Source of the DNA: Oscillospiraceae bacterium
Lineage (GTDB): Bacteria > Bacillota > Clostridia > UMGS1883
Assembly: GCA_015069065.1 (NCBI GenBank)
Contig: SVJI01000009.1
Span: forward strand, 1 to 20,308
DNA length: 20,308 nucleotides
Direction of reading: 5' to 3'
Shown: one piece after another, positions 7,778 through 14,569 of the stretch
Position numbering within the stretch: position 1 is the first letter of the stretch
Layout of the letters: every line of letters starts with the position of its first letter
Made by a program: the position numbers and the translations under genes
The notes under the pieces: generated by a model
Seen by the model: only the letters and a program-made list of their open reading frames with translations
Databases searched by the model: none
What the model was told of the DNA's origin: nothing

Positions 7778-8779
7778 ATGAAAAGAAAAAACTTATACCA
7801 AATATTAGGCGAAATAAAAGATGATCATATTCTCAATGGCTTAGTTGAATTAAAGTATCAAAAAGGCACTAACAAAGAAATTGATTCTGCCGATTATAGC
7901 ACTCTTTCTACACAAATTTCATCCGAGTTTGAACGCTATCTTTCTGATTTGATCGATGATGAGTCTGTTTTTTTTCAAACAATGCTTCTAGAAGAAATAA
8001 ATAATAAAACTATATTTTCAGGACATTTAAAAACCTTTTATGGCTATGCTTTTCAACAGTTTACTGCCTATCTTAACTTATCTGTTATTACAAGCAATGA
8101 CTATTTTCTTCAACATGAAGTAATAGATAAGAATCGTGAAAATAAGGATAAAATCGAATTGTTAAAAATATTAAATGGAATCTCAATAAGAATTGCACGT
8201 GAAGTTCTCTGCCTGCTAGAAAATGGTTTTCCTCATGGAGCACTTTCAAGATGGAGGTCTATATATGAAATATGGATTATCACTGAATATATAGACCTCC
8301 ATGATAATGATATGGCTATTAAGTTTATAAATCACAAGAAATCAGATAGTAACTATAGTTGGGCAAAAAGCAGTAAATGTCCACCCAACTCAAAAGGTAA
8401 ATATACCTTTGAGCTTTTGCAAAAATATATTCACGAAGAATTAGACAAAGATTCTTCCATAAAAAGCACCACAGGTCTCCTATATTCTGATTGGATAGAT
8501 GAGTATAGGCTTTCCAATAAAATTTTACATATCGACAGTACTGGCATTTTTGGTTCTTGGGACACTCAGCACAAGGATAAAAATAATCAGCTTTACACAA
8601 ATGCAAGTGATGTAGGCTTTGAGAAACCAGCCTCAAATACACTTGGTTGCTTGTATAACATAAATAGAATTGCATTGTCATCTCTAAAAGCAAAGAACGA
8701 TCCTTTAGCTTTACACCTTTTGCGAAATATGTGCGATAAAGCAATAGAAAGTTTTGAAAAAGCAAATTCTCAAAGTTAA
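7778..8779 (+). CDS. DUF5677-like protein, possible defence-island gene
   Basis: 333 residues, helical, no membrane segment or signal peptide. The central block REVLCLLENGFPHGALSRWRSIYEIWIITEYI (141-172) and the later LSNKILHIDSTGIF (245-258) look like the conserved core of DUF5677, where an Arg-x3-Glu-type helix and a Ser/His motif are separated by a helical spacer. That assignment is from pattern memory and has no known activity. CGGAGGAC precedes the ATG. No promoter is evident in the short gap, so it may depend on read-through from rpsI. The AT-rich codons differ from the flanking ribosomal genes. Such proteins often appear on mobile elements and near phage-defence genes, but a defence role here is only inference. 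Confidence 0.6.
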   Translation: MKRKNLYQILGEIKDDHILNGLVELKYQKGTNKEIDSADYSTLSTQISSEFERYLSDLIDDESVFFQTMLLEEINNKTIFSGHLKTFYGYAFQQFTAYLNLSVITSNDYFLQHEVIDKNRENKDKIELLKILNGISIRIAREVLCLLENGFPHGALSRWRSIYEIWIITEYIDLHDNDMAIKFINHKKSDSNYSWAKSSKCPPNSKGKYTFELLQKYIHEELDKDSSIKSTTGLLYSDWIDEYRLSNKILHIDSTGIFGSWDTQHKDKNNQLYTNASDVGFEKPASNTLGCLYNINRIALSSLKAKNDPLALHLLRNMCDKAIESFEKANSQS

Positions 8780-8826
8780 GACTTCAAGGAATTTAAGTTC
8801 TTTTTAGTAATTAACAAAAATTTTTC

Positions 8827-8875
8827 TTTACAACACACCACTACTGTGGTATAATTTTATTACCAAAAAGGTAAC
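8827..8875 (+). promoter_or_regulatory. higBA promoter with two operator-like palindromes
   Basis: -35 TTTACA (8827-8832), 17 bases, -10 TATAAT (8850-8855). ACCAC-TACT-GTGGT (8837-8850) fills the spacer just before the -10, and TTACC-AAAAA-GGTAA (8860-8874) covers the start region. This placement fits autorepression by the HigA helix-turn-helix. Confidence 0.75.
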
Positions 8876-8900
8876 AAAAAAGAGGTGCCGGCTTTTACTA

Positions 8901-9248
8901 ATGAAAATTTTATTCAAAAACAAGTCCGTGGAGAAACAATTTTCTTCTGAATATGCAAATACCTGGCGATATCCCAAACAGGTGCAAAAGAAATTACAAG
9001 CAGCAGAAAACTTTATAAAACAGGCAACATCCTTAAAAGACATTTCTTCATTCTCTCCTTTTAGATTTCACCGTCTAGAAGGAACAAGAAAATCCGAATG
9101 GAGCATTTCCCTAGGGAACACAGGGTATCGTGTGACAATTATTCCTTGTGACGATAATGATAACCCTATAGTAAGCGGAGATATTTTAGAACATTGCAAA
9201 TCAATTCGCATAATATTAGTTACGGAGGTATCAAATCATTATGAATAA
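8901..9248 (+). CDS. higB: HigB-type toxin, RelE/ParE fold mRNA endonuclease
   Basis: 115 residues. The RelE/ParE toxin pattern is visible: an N-terminal helical pair, RFHRLEGTRKSEWSISL (55-71) with the basic RxHxLxG strand, GYRVTIIP (76-82) with Arg77, and the C-terminal VTEVSNHYE matching the usual E-V-x-x-H-Y ending. HigB toxins cleave mRNA on the ribosome and stall growth unless HigA binds them. The toxin gene comes first and overlaps the antitoxin by 8 bases, the typical inverted order of higBA. The GAGG ahead of the ATG is about 15 bases away, further than usual, so translation is probably weak. The enzymatic activity is assumed from the family. Confidence 0.85.
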   Translation: MKILFKNKSVEKQFSSEYANTWRYPKQVQKKLQAAENFIKQATSLKDISSFSPFRFHRLEGTRKSEWSISLGNTGYRVTIIPCDDNDNPIVSGDILEHCKSIRIILVTEVSNHYE

Positions 9249-10335
9249 TTTTCTTAACTACAAAGACATTATGGCTTTTCACCCCGGATACTATGTTGCT
9301 GAGATAATAGAAGAAATGGAAATTTCTCAGACCGAATTTGCTACAAGATTGGGAACAACAGATAAAACTCTTAGTAAGTTAGTTAATGCACAAATTAGTA
9401 TTTCAGACGATCTAGCAAAAAAACTTTCAGCTATGTTAGGTACAAGTATTGACCTTTGGCTAAATTTGCAAAAAGAATTTGATAAAAAAATTATAGAAAT
9501 TGAGAACCGCAGAGAAATAGATGCTCAAGAAAATATAGCCAAACTTATAGACTATTCTTTCTTTGTTAAAGTTGCAAAACTTCCTGACACACGATTGTGG
9601 TCAGAAAAAGTGGTAAATCTTTGTCAGTTTTTTAAGATAGCCAATTTATCTATTCTCTGTAACCCAGATTTTCTCGTTAGCTACAGAACAGGTATCGTAT
9701 CCCCAAACGACAAAAACTTGATTAACGCCCAAGCTTGGTTTCAAACAGCTCTTAATTTTGCAAAAGGAATTGAAACAGCTTCTTTTAGTGCAGAAAAACT
9801 CAAGGGCTTCTTGCCTGAAATTAGATCTATGACGGTACAAGATCCCGAAACATTTCTTCCCAGATTAAGGGAAATATTTTCGAGTTGTGGGGTCGCTTTT
9901 GTTCTTCTTCCACATCTTAAAAATTCAGGGATTAATGGTGCTGTAAAATGGATTAATTCCGATAGAGTTGTTTTAGCAATGAATAACAGGCGATTATATG
10001 CCGATACTTTTTGGTTTTCACTATTTCACGAAATTAAACATGTTTTGCAACAAAAAATAAAAACTGTTTTTATTAGTAGTGACCTAGAAGAATTAAAGCT
10101 TGTCGATAAAAAATTTGAAGATGATGCCGATTTGTTTGCTCAAAACTACTTAATTCCCGAAAAAGAATATAGATTATTTGCACCTAGCAAATATACCTCT
10201 GATTCAGAGATTATTGCATTTGCAAAAAAAATAAACATCCACCCCTGTATAGTAGCCGGAAGATTACAACACGATAATATAATTGCCGTCAATAGATGTT
10301 CGCAACTCAAACTAAAGTACCAAATTGTGTTGTAA
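9241..10335 (+). CDS. higA: HigA-type antitoxin with XRE domain and ImmA/IrrE-like zinc protease domain
   Basis: 364 residues, far longer than the roughly 100 of a plain HigA. The N-terminal XRE helix-turn-helix (about 14-72: HPGYYVAEIIEEMEISQTEFATRLG, LGTSIDLWLNLQ) is the HigA/VapI pattern. The C-terminal half holds a gluzincin motif HEIKH (263-267) with a likely third ligand in KFEDDADLFAQNYLIP (291-306), as in ImmA/IrrE proteases. Members with this architecture are known next to HigB-like toxins. The N-terminal part should bind the toxin and the promoter palindromes. The protease part may cleave the regulator or antitoxin in response to stress, which is inference. TACGGAGG lies about 12 bases before the ATG, inside the toxin gene. 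Confidence 0.88.
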   Translation: MNNFLNYKDIMAFHPGYYVAEIIEEMEISQTEFATRLGTTDKTLSKLVNAQISISDDLAKKLSAMLGTSIDLWLNLQKEFDKKIIEIENRREIDAQENIAKLIDYSFFVKVAKLPDTRLWSEKVVNLCQFFKIANLSILCNPDFLVSYRTGIVSPNDKNLINAQAWFQTALNFAKGIETASFSAEKLKGFLPEIRSMTVQDPETFLPRLREIFSSCGVAFVLLPHLKNSGINGAVKWINSDRVVLAMNNRRLYADTFWFSLFHEIKHVLQQKIKTVFISSDLEELKLVDKKFEDDADLFAQNYLIPEKEYRLFAPSKYTSDSEIIAFAKKINIHPCIVAGRLQHDNIIAVNRCSQLKLKYQIVL

Positions 10336-10390
10336 CAGGGGCATCAATTCCTCCTCTATTGAAATGCATCATTTTCACTTACACTGCCAC

Positions 10391-10407
10391 GTGAGTTCGA
10401 TTCTCAC
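10391..10407 (+). other. tRNA T-arm-like hairpin
   Basis: GTGAG, loop TTCGATT, CTCAC: a 5-bp stem with a canonical 7-base T-loop, as in the T arm of a tRNA, followed by AGTCCTCA that could be the 3' acceptor strand. No matching 5' acceptor, D arm or anticodon arm is found upstream. It may be a scar of a tRNA 3' end carried by the element, or chance. Confidence 0.35.
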
Positions 10408-10489
10408 AGTCCTCACAATTCTAATCCATACTTGCATTATATATTATAAGGTAAGCGATTGCTTCGATACTCTGAAAGAGGTGGTCACT

Positions 10490-10546
10490 ATGACATTAGA
10501 TTTCTTTGGTTTGCTCGGTGAGCTGAGGATGCTGGCGCATGGTTGA
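10490..10546 (+). CDS. Short ORF of 18 codons with a ribosome binding site
   Basis: GAAAGAGGTGG lies just upstream of an ATG that opens MTLDFFGLLGELRMLAHG and then stops. The spacing and the surrounding layout (a ribosome binding site, a short frame, a long-range stem, a strong terminator) recall small toxin or leader-peptide genes of Firmicutes mobile elements. The peptide is not hydrophobic enough for a clear membrane toxin. It may be a degenerate copy or a leader peptide. I do not recognise the family. Confidence 0.3.
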   Translation: MTLDFFGLLGELRMLAHG

Positions 10547-10572
10547 TATAGAGTATCTATCAGAGCAAACCA
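10507..10572 (+). ncRNA. Candidate structured RNA closed by a 10-bp stem
   Basis: TGGTTTGCTC (10507-10516) pairs perfectly with GAGCAAACCA (10563-10572). Within the 46-base interior two smaller hairpins can form, ATGC-TGGC-GCAT and TGATA...TATCA, giving a multi-branched fold. A strong intrinsic terminator follows 12 bases later. The 3' half of the short ORF lies in the 5' arm. The sequence matches no riboswitch I recognise. Confidence 0.4.
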
Positions 10573-10583
10573 CCAAAAATTAT

Positions 10584-10616
10584 GAGGTATCTCCCATACG
10601 GAGATACCTCTGTTTT
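10584..10616. terminator. Bidirectional terminator between the HigA side and the integrase
   Basis: GAGGTATCTCC (10584-10594) pairs with GGAGATACCTC (10600-10610) around a 5-base loop. TGTTTT follows on the plus strand, and ATAATTTTT follows on the minus strand. It can end both the small RNA region and the integrase transcript. Confidence 0.85.
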
Positions 10617-10622
10617 ATTCTT

Positions 10623-11453
10623 TCACCCAAACAAAGCACTTGATACGGTCTTTGCCATTCTCACCTTGACCTCAGCATACATATGTGCATATACCCTTGA
10701 GGTTATATCAGAGCTTGCATGCCCAAGATGAGCAGATATATTTTCAATATCTTCTCCGGCATATAATAAAAGTGCTGCATTTGTGTGTCTTAGTCCGTGA
10801 ATAGTAAGGTTATGGTCAAGCTTTAACCCCTCTTTATTCTTCTTAACAAAACGTCTGAACTGTGCGTTAAGCAGGCTTCGGTCATACCAATGACCTGTAC
10901 AACTTGTAAATACAAGTTCAGGATGCTGCCATGCTGCTCCTACTATTTCTTTTTGTTTATTTTGCTCTTCTCTGTGTTTTTTCAGAATATCAATGGCATT
11001 ATCATCTATAGCGATAGTTCTGGTGCTTCGAACCGTCTTTGGAGTAGACAAAAACCATTGATTGTCAGCATAGGATAGAGTTTTGTCTATAAAAATAGTT
11101 TTGTTATCAAAGTCTACGGAATTCCATCTGAGTCCGAGACATTCCCCAGACCTCATTCCTGTAAGTAATAATATTTTGACAATTGTATTGAAAGTGCTAT
11201 AATCTCTAAGCAACTCCATAAGTTTCTGTGCTTGTTGCAGGCTTAACACATTTTCAATTTCTCCATATTCTCTCTCTGTACTTTCCTTCCATATTGCTCC
11301 GCTGCAGGGATTTTTATTGATATACTTTTGACTAACTGCATATTTTAATATACTATGGAAACAGACTTTATTGTAAGAGATAAGGTGTCCATAAATACGA
11401 AATAGACCTTTTGGGACACTTTTTGTTGCTGTTAAGCATAATTTTACATACAC
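10623..11453 (-). CDS. int: Tyrosine recombinase/integrase, N-terminally truncated
   Basis: 276 residues, against roughly 370-400 for Tn916-like integrases. The full catalytic domain is present: TGMRSGE (Arg101), the beta-hairpin Lys139 in STPKTVRSTR, HGLRH (His219, Arg222), LGHASS (His245) and SRVYAHM (nucleophile Tyr255). Upstream only the end of the core-binding domain remains (SILKYAVSQKYINKNPC, 34-50). The arm-binding domain and most of the core-binding domain are missing, and the frame meets a stop within the right attachment repeat. The first 20 or so residues do not look like integrase. No convincing ribosome binding site is seen. It should have excised and integrated this element, but the copy is probably inactive in arm-site binding. 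Confidence 0.82.
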   Translation of the reverse strand: MYVKLCLTATKSVPKGLFRIYGHLISYNKVCFHSILKYAVSQKYINKNPCSGAIWKESTEREYGEIENVLSLQQAQKLMELLRDYSTFNTIVKILLLTGMRSGECLGLRWNSVDFDNKTIFIDKTLSYADNQWFLSTPKTVRSTRTIAIDDNAIDILKKHREEQNKQKEIVGAAWQHPELVFTSCTGHWYDRSLLNAQFRRFVKKNKEGLKLDHNLTIHGLRHTNAALLLYAGEDIENISAHLGHASSDITSRVYAHMYAEVKVRMAKTVSSALFG

Positions 11454-11460
11454 TTCAAAG

Positions 11461-11473
11461 CAGCAAAAGATAA
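11461..11473 (+). repeat. Right attachment repeat (attR core)
   Basis: CAGCAAAAGATAA, an exact direct copy of the 3' end of rpsI (7662-7674). It lies 8 bases beyond the truncated integrase, and chromosomal sequence with a terminator resumes beyond it. Confidence 0.8.
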
Positions 11474-11488
11474 CTATTTGCTTATATT

Positions 11489-11523
11489 CAAAAGCCTCGG
11501 AAGTTTTCCGAGGCTTTTGTTAT
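11489..11523 (+). terminator. Displaced original rpsI terminator
   Basis: AAAAGCCTCGGAA pairs with TTCCGAGGCTTTT around GTT, within about 11490-11518, with TGTT beyond. It lies about 17 bases after the right repeat. Joining the repeats would place it directly after the rpsI stop, where a ribosomal operon terminator is expected. In its present place it follows no plus-strand gene. Confidence 0.7.
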
Positions 11524-11552
11524 GTCATTTATTAAAAATAGAGCCAGAAAAA

Positions 11553-11587
11553 ATCCCCATAACCTCAGCGGTTATGGGGGCTTTTCA
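11553..11587 (-). terminator. Terminator of the XRE-PfkB / PIG-L / NagB-like operon
   Basis: CCCCATAACC and GGTTATGGGG flank the 5-base loop TCAGC. Read on the minus strand, the stem ends in ATTTTTTC, a good T tract. It lies just after the stop of the NagB-like gene at 11601. Confidence 0.9.
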
Positions 11588-11600
11588 TACACTTATATTA

Positions 11601-12539
11601 TTAGTTACATTCCGCTACTAACGGACCTGCAAGTTCCTTAAGATAGAAAAGCTTACCGGGAAGTGTGGGGATGTATGTTGATGTAATGTTCATGTCGGGG
11701 CCGTAATGGAGTGTTGTAAGGAAGCTCATTCCCTGCCAACCCATTCCTCTGCCGAGTGCACCGTCGCAGCCGCCGATGATGTAGTCTGCCTGCAGGAAGA
11801 GACCGGGTCCTATTGTATTTGCGCTGCAGGGTACTAATGTTGTACGACTCTTAAAGCTTGTAATTGCATTCTGCTCAATAGTGAGGGGATGAAGCTTTGC
11901 ACCTATGCGGTAGCAAGCGCTCTTCCACTCTGCTTCTGTTGCATAGTCCTCAGCAAACTGGGGCTCCCAGAATGCAATGTGGCACATTCTTCCGATACCG
12001 AAAACAAGTACGAGCTTTGCACCCTCTGCCTTAAGAGCAGCAATTTTCTCGGGATATGTGGGAAGATTGTCCTTTGTAGCAAAGTTTCTCTGAGCAGGGG
12101 GAACTGTGTTCTCACCGAGCTTATCGAAAAATGCCTGCTTCATGCTGTATTCAAATGATGCAGGGTTGTCGTTGGGGAGGGTATTTCCCTCGCTGTCTGC
12201 CCATTCGTCCATATTGAATGTGTAAACATGGTCACACTTAACATTCCACTCATTGAGGAAATATGCCGCCCAGCGGTACATTCCCATGGGTCCAACGGGA
12301 AGAATCATTGCGAGCTTCTCTCCGCGCTCCTTCGCCTCTTTTATCTTAAGCGCGATTTCATGTCCCATATATGTGTCAAACTCATACACGTTTTCGCACT
12401 CGATGGGCTGAAAGTCCTTGTTCCAGAAATCCTCACGTGCAACACCCTTGTCGCAGCATTCATCAATTTTTGCCAGATCCCAGCCTGCGGGGTAAAAGCC
12501 CTCGAGCAGACTTCCCTTAACTGTACTTAAAAAATCCAT
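11601..12539 (-). CDS. NagB/6PGL-superfamily sugar-phosphate isomerase/deaminase-like protein, paralogue 1
   Basis: 312 residues, longer than E. coli NagB (266). The fold is recognisable from VYTFNMDEWADSEGN (105-119), where Asp111 matches the NagB base Asp72, and from FGIGRMCHIAFWEP (180-193), which matches GVGNDGHIAFNEP. His187 and Glu192 are kept, but the NagB active-site Asp141 is replaced by Met185. Glucosamine-6-phosphate deaminase turns the amino sugar into fructose 6-phosphate plus ammonia; with this replacement a different substrate or plain isomerisation is likely. It lies 15 bases after the PIG-L gene, whose stop overlaps its AAAGGAG site, so the two are translationally coupled. 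A relative lies at 16242-17216. Confidence 0.75.
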   Translation of the reverse strand: MDFLSTVKGSLLEGFYPAGWDLAKIDECCDKGVAREDFWNKDFQPIECENVYEFDTYMGHEIALKIKEAKERGEKLAMILPVGPMGMYRWAAYFLNEWNVKCDHVYTFNMDEWADSEGNTLPNDNPASFEYSMKQAFFDKLGENTVPPAQRNFATKDNLPTYPEKIAALKAEGAKLVLVFGIGRMCHIAFWEPQFAEDYATEAEWKSACYRIGAKLHPLTIEQNAITSFKSRTTLVPCSANTIGPGLFLQADYIIGGCDGALGRGMGWQGMSFLTTLHYGPDMNITSTYIPTLPGKLFYLKELAGPLVAECN

Positions 12540-12554
12540 TTTTCACTCTCTCCT

Positions 12555-13253
12555 TTACGGTAATAATCTTTTTGCAATAACTTTGGGCCACACATATTCC
12601 TGTGTGAATGCTTCTGCATACTGCGCACCACACTGGATTCCGCGGAATCTTGAACAGGTGCGTACAAATTCTGCAAAATCTATCTTGTCATGGTCGCGCA
12701 TCCATTTAAGCTGGCTCTCATGACATTCAAGCATATCTATCTTGAGGTCTATTTCATCGGAAATGTCAACATATTCTGTAGGATTGAAATTCATTCCTGC
12801 AAGAGTGTCCATATAGTATATGGGTGTAACTGCAGCCTTTCCGCCTGTACCGTAATGTGGTACACTGGCAGCAAAGGATGCGTCAAACACGAGCTTTGAA
12901 ACCTCTCTGTGATCGGGCATATAATCGTCGGGGCTATGTGTTATGATAAAGTCGGGCTGAACCTTTCTGATAAGCTCCACCACTTTATTACGCTGACTGA
13001 TATCACTGCCGTTTTCAAGCAAGTCACCGATATCGAGTGTAACTACCTCGATTCCTGCCAGTTCGCCGGCTTTCTTTGCCTCGTTTGCTCTTATAACACG
13101 AAGTTCCTCGGGAGAAATTATCTCATGTCCCATGTTACCGTTTGCAACGTGGCATACTGTTACCTTGTCGCCGCGCTTAACACACTTTGCCAGTGTTCCG
13201 CAGCAAGCAATTTCAACATCATCAGGATGACAACCTATTGCAAGTACATTCAT
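12555..13253 (-). CDS. PIG-L/LmbE-family N-acetylglucosaminyl deacetylase-like protein
   Basis: 232 residues. The N-terminal MNVLAIGCHPDD (His9, Asp11, Asp12) is the zinc-binding motif of the PIG-L family, and DDYMPDHREV (109-118) supplies the third ligand, His115. Members remove the N-acetyl group from GlcNAc-containing small molecules such as the bacillithiol or mycothiol precursors, or from diacetylchitobiose-type sugars. It sits between a sugar kinase and a NagB-like gene, so an amino-sugar substrate in catabolism is more likely here than thiol synthesis. AAAGGTGG precedes the ATG. It is a second, unrelated deacetylase beside the NagA-like one in this locus. Confidence 0.85.
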   Translation of the reverse strand: MNVLAIGCHPDDVEIACCGTLAKCVKRGDKVTVCHVANGNMGHEIISPEELRVIRANEAKKAGELAGIEVVTLDIGDLLENGSDISQRNKVVELIRKVQPDFIITHSPDDYMPDHREVSKLVFDASFAASVPHYGTGGKAAVTPIYYMDTLAGMNFNPTEYVDISDEIDLKIDMLECHESQLKWMRDHDKIDFAEFVRTCSRFRGIQCGAQYAEAFTQEYVWPKVIAKRLLP

Positions 13254-13307
13254 TTCGCTTTTCCACCTTTCTTAATAAAAGTTATATCAGGCCCTCTCAC
13301 AGGAGCC

Positions 13308-13321
13308 AAATATGCATATTT
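13308..13321. promoter_or_regulatory. 14-bp palindrome between the XRE-PfkB and PIG-L genes
   Basis: AAATATGCATATTT is a perfect palindrome in the 79-base gap between the two genes. It could be an operator for an internal promoter, although no clear -35/-10 pair is seen around it. It may also be chance in AT-rich DNA. Confidence 0.3.
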
Positions 13322-13332
13322 TGATAAACAAA

Positions 13333-14553
13333 TCAGAGGGTACGTCTTTCGTACATCTTGTTAAGTTTTTCTATCTCTTCTCTGTTCTTCATACCGCTTA
13401 CTGAATCGGGTTCCATCAGATTGCAGGCTGCTGCTGCTGCCGCAAACTCCAGTAAATGCTCATCATCGAAATCCTTGTACAAACCGTACAGACACGCCGC
13501 TGCATAAGCGTCCCCTGCACCAACACTGCCTTTAATAAATCCGTCAGGCAGCTTAAGCGACGGTACGACAACAAATTTTCCGTCTGAATCCAGTGAAAAA
13601 CCTGCCTCACAGCAGTGGACAATAACCTTATCCTTTACACCAAATTCAATAAATTGCTCCATTGTTGCCTTTATATTTTCAACACTGATGCTTCCGTCAG
13701 CATTTCTGGGAGAAAGCCCTGTTACCGCACAGCTTTCAATCTCATTTAAAATTGCATAGTTGCAATATTTCAGTGTTGGTATGATTTCGTCGGCTACATT
13801 CTCGCCCTCTCTGCTTATTGCATCTACAGAGGTTTTAATTCCCTTTGCCTGTGCTTTTGCAAGAAGTCTTGCCATTCTTCTGCCGTATTCCTCGTCCTTT
13901 TTATCAAGTGTTTCTAAAAGACGAATATATCCTACATGGAGAATACTGCAGTCAAGGGAATCTATATCTACATCATCAACGTCGAAGCTGCTGTTTGCAC
14001 CGCTGGTGTAGAAGAATGTTCTCTCTCCCGACACTTCCTCGGACATAACGTTGCTTGATGCAGTGATTTCACTTGCATCTGCCTTTATTCCGGAAACGTC
14101 AACTCCGTATTTTCTAAGCTGAGAAATAACGTAACGGCCGTTTTCATCCTCACCGACTTTTCCTATGGCAGTAAGGAACATATCCGAATCGATTTTTGCC
14201 AGATTTATGATTGTGTTGGGTACGCAGCCACCCACAGCATATGTAGTTTTAAGTATGTTGCAAAGCATATTCTTCTGTGGATATTTATCTATTATATTTA
14301 CAACATCCACAAGTATGTTTCCTGCAATAGCGATTCCGTGTGCATCACCCTTAAAAAGGTAGTCTATGGAAACACCCAGAATCTCAGAAAGTGCGGGAAG
14401 CATGGTTATTTCAGGATATCCTCCGCCGTTTTCCCATTTGCTGACCGCTTTATCGCTGACATTCAGTTTAACTGCCAGCTCTTTTTGAGTCATTCGTGCT
14501 TTTCTTCTAAGCTTGGCTATCTTATTTCCAAAAGCTGTTGCGTTCACTCTCAT
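13333..14553 (-). CDS. XRE helix-turn-helix fused to a PfkB-family sugar kinase
   Basis: About 406 residues. Residues 8-67 form an XRE/Cro-type helix-turn-helix (FGNKIAKLRRKARMTQKELAVKLNVSDKAVSKWENGGGYPEITMLPALSEILG). From about 72 a ribokinase/PfkB fold begins, with GGCVPNTIINLAKI (108-121), the substrate and lid regions, and the catalytic GSVGAGDAYAAA (342-353, base Asp348). The kinase part would phosphorylate a sugar with ATP, and the DNA-binding part suggests it also senses that sugar and regulates genes. The frame is continuous, so this is a real fusion. AGGAGG lies 3 bases from ATG 14553 and 9 bases from GTG 14547, so the true start may be that GTG. It is first in an operon with PIG-L and NagB-like genes, and divergent from the FGGY kinase. 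Confidence 0.88.
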   Translation of the reverse strand: MRVNATAFGNKIAKLRRKARMTQKELAVKLNVSDKAVSKWENGGGYPEITMLPALSEILGVSIDYLFKGDAHGIAIAGNILVDVVNIIDKYPQKNMLCNILKTTYAVGGCVPNTIINLAKIDSDMFLTAIGKVGEDENGRYVISQLRKYGVDVSGIKADASEITASSNVMSEEVSGERTFFYTSGANSSFDVDDVDIDSLDCSILHVGYIRLLETLDKKDEEYGRRMARLLAKAQAKGIKTSVDAISREGENVADEIIPTLKYCNYAILNEIESCAVTGLSPRNADGSISVENIKATMEQFIEFGVKDKVIVHCCEAGFSLDSDGKFVVVPSLKLPDGFIKGSVGAGDAYAAACLYGLYKDFDDEHLLEFAAAAAACNLMEPDSVSGMKNREEIEKLNKMYERRTL

Positions 14554-14569
14554 CACCCTCCTATAATAA

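Larger units (their letters stand above)
7662..11473. mobile_element. Integrated accessory element in the 3' end of rpsI
   Basis: The stretch is bounded by a 13-bp exact direct repeat, CAGCAAAAGATAA, at 7662-7674 (the last rpsI codons plus stop) and 11461-11473. Inside lie a DUF5677-like gene, HigB/HigA, a structured short region and a tyrosine integrase next to the right end. Base composition is visibly more AT-rich than the flanks, and the genes have no link to ribosomes or sugar use. Just outside the right repeat there is a strong terminator that would suit rpsI if the element were removed. From memory, the 3' end of rpsI is used as an integration site by some Gram-positive integrative elements. 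There are no conjugation or replication genes, so it is a remnant or a small non-autonomous element. Confidence 0.82.

Noticed and set aside
10391..10420. A complete tRNA gene
   Set aside because: Only a T-arm-like hairpin is present; no acceptor 5' strand, D arm or anticodon arm could be found within 80 bases upstream.
10325..10546. 73-codon frame ending with the short ORF
   Set aside because: Its upstream part contains the T-arm-like sequence and has no ribosome binding site. Only the last 18 codons have one.
12909..13364. Plus-strand frame of 151 codons opposite the PIG-L gene
   Set aside because: Antisense to a clear family member. The Cys-rich, low-complexity product is typical of a shadow frame.
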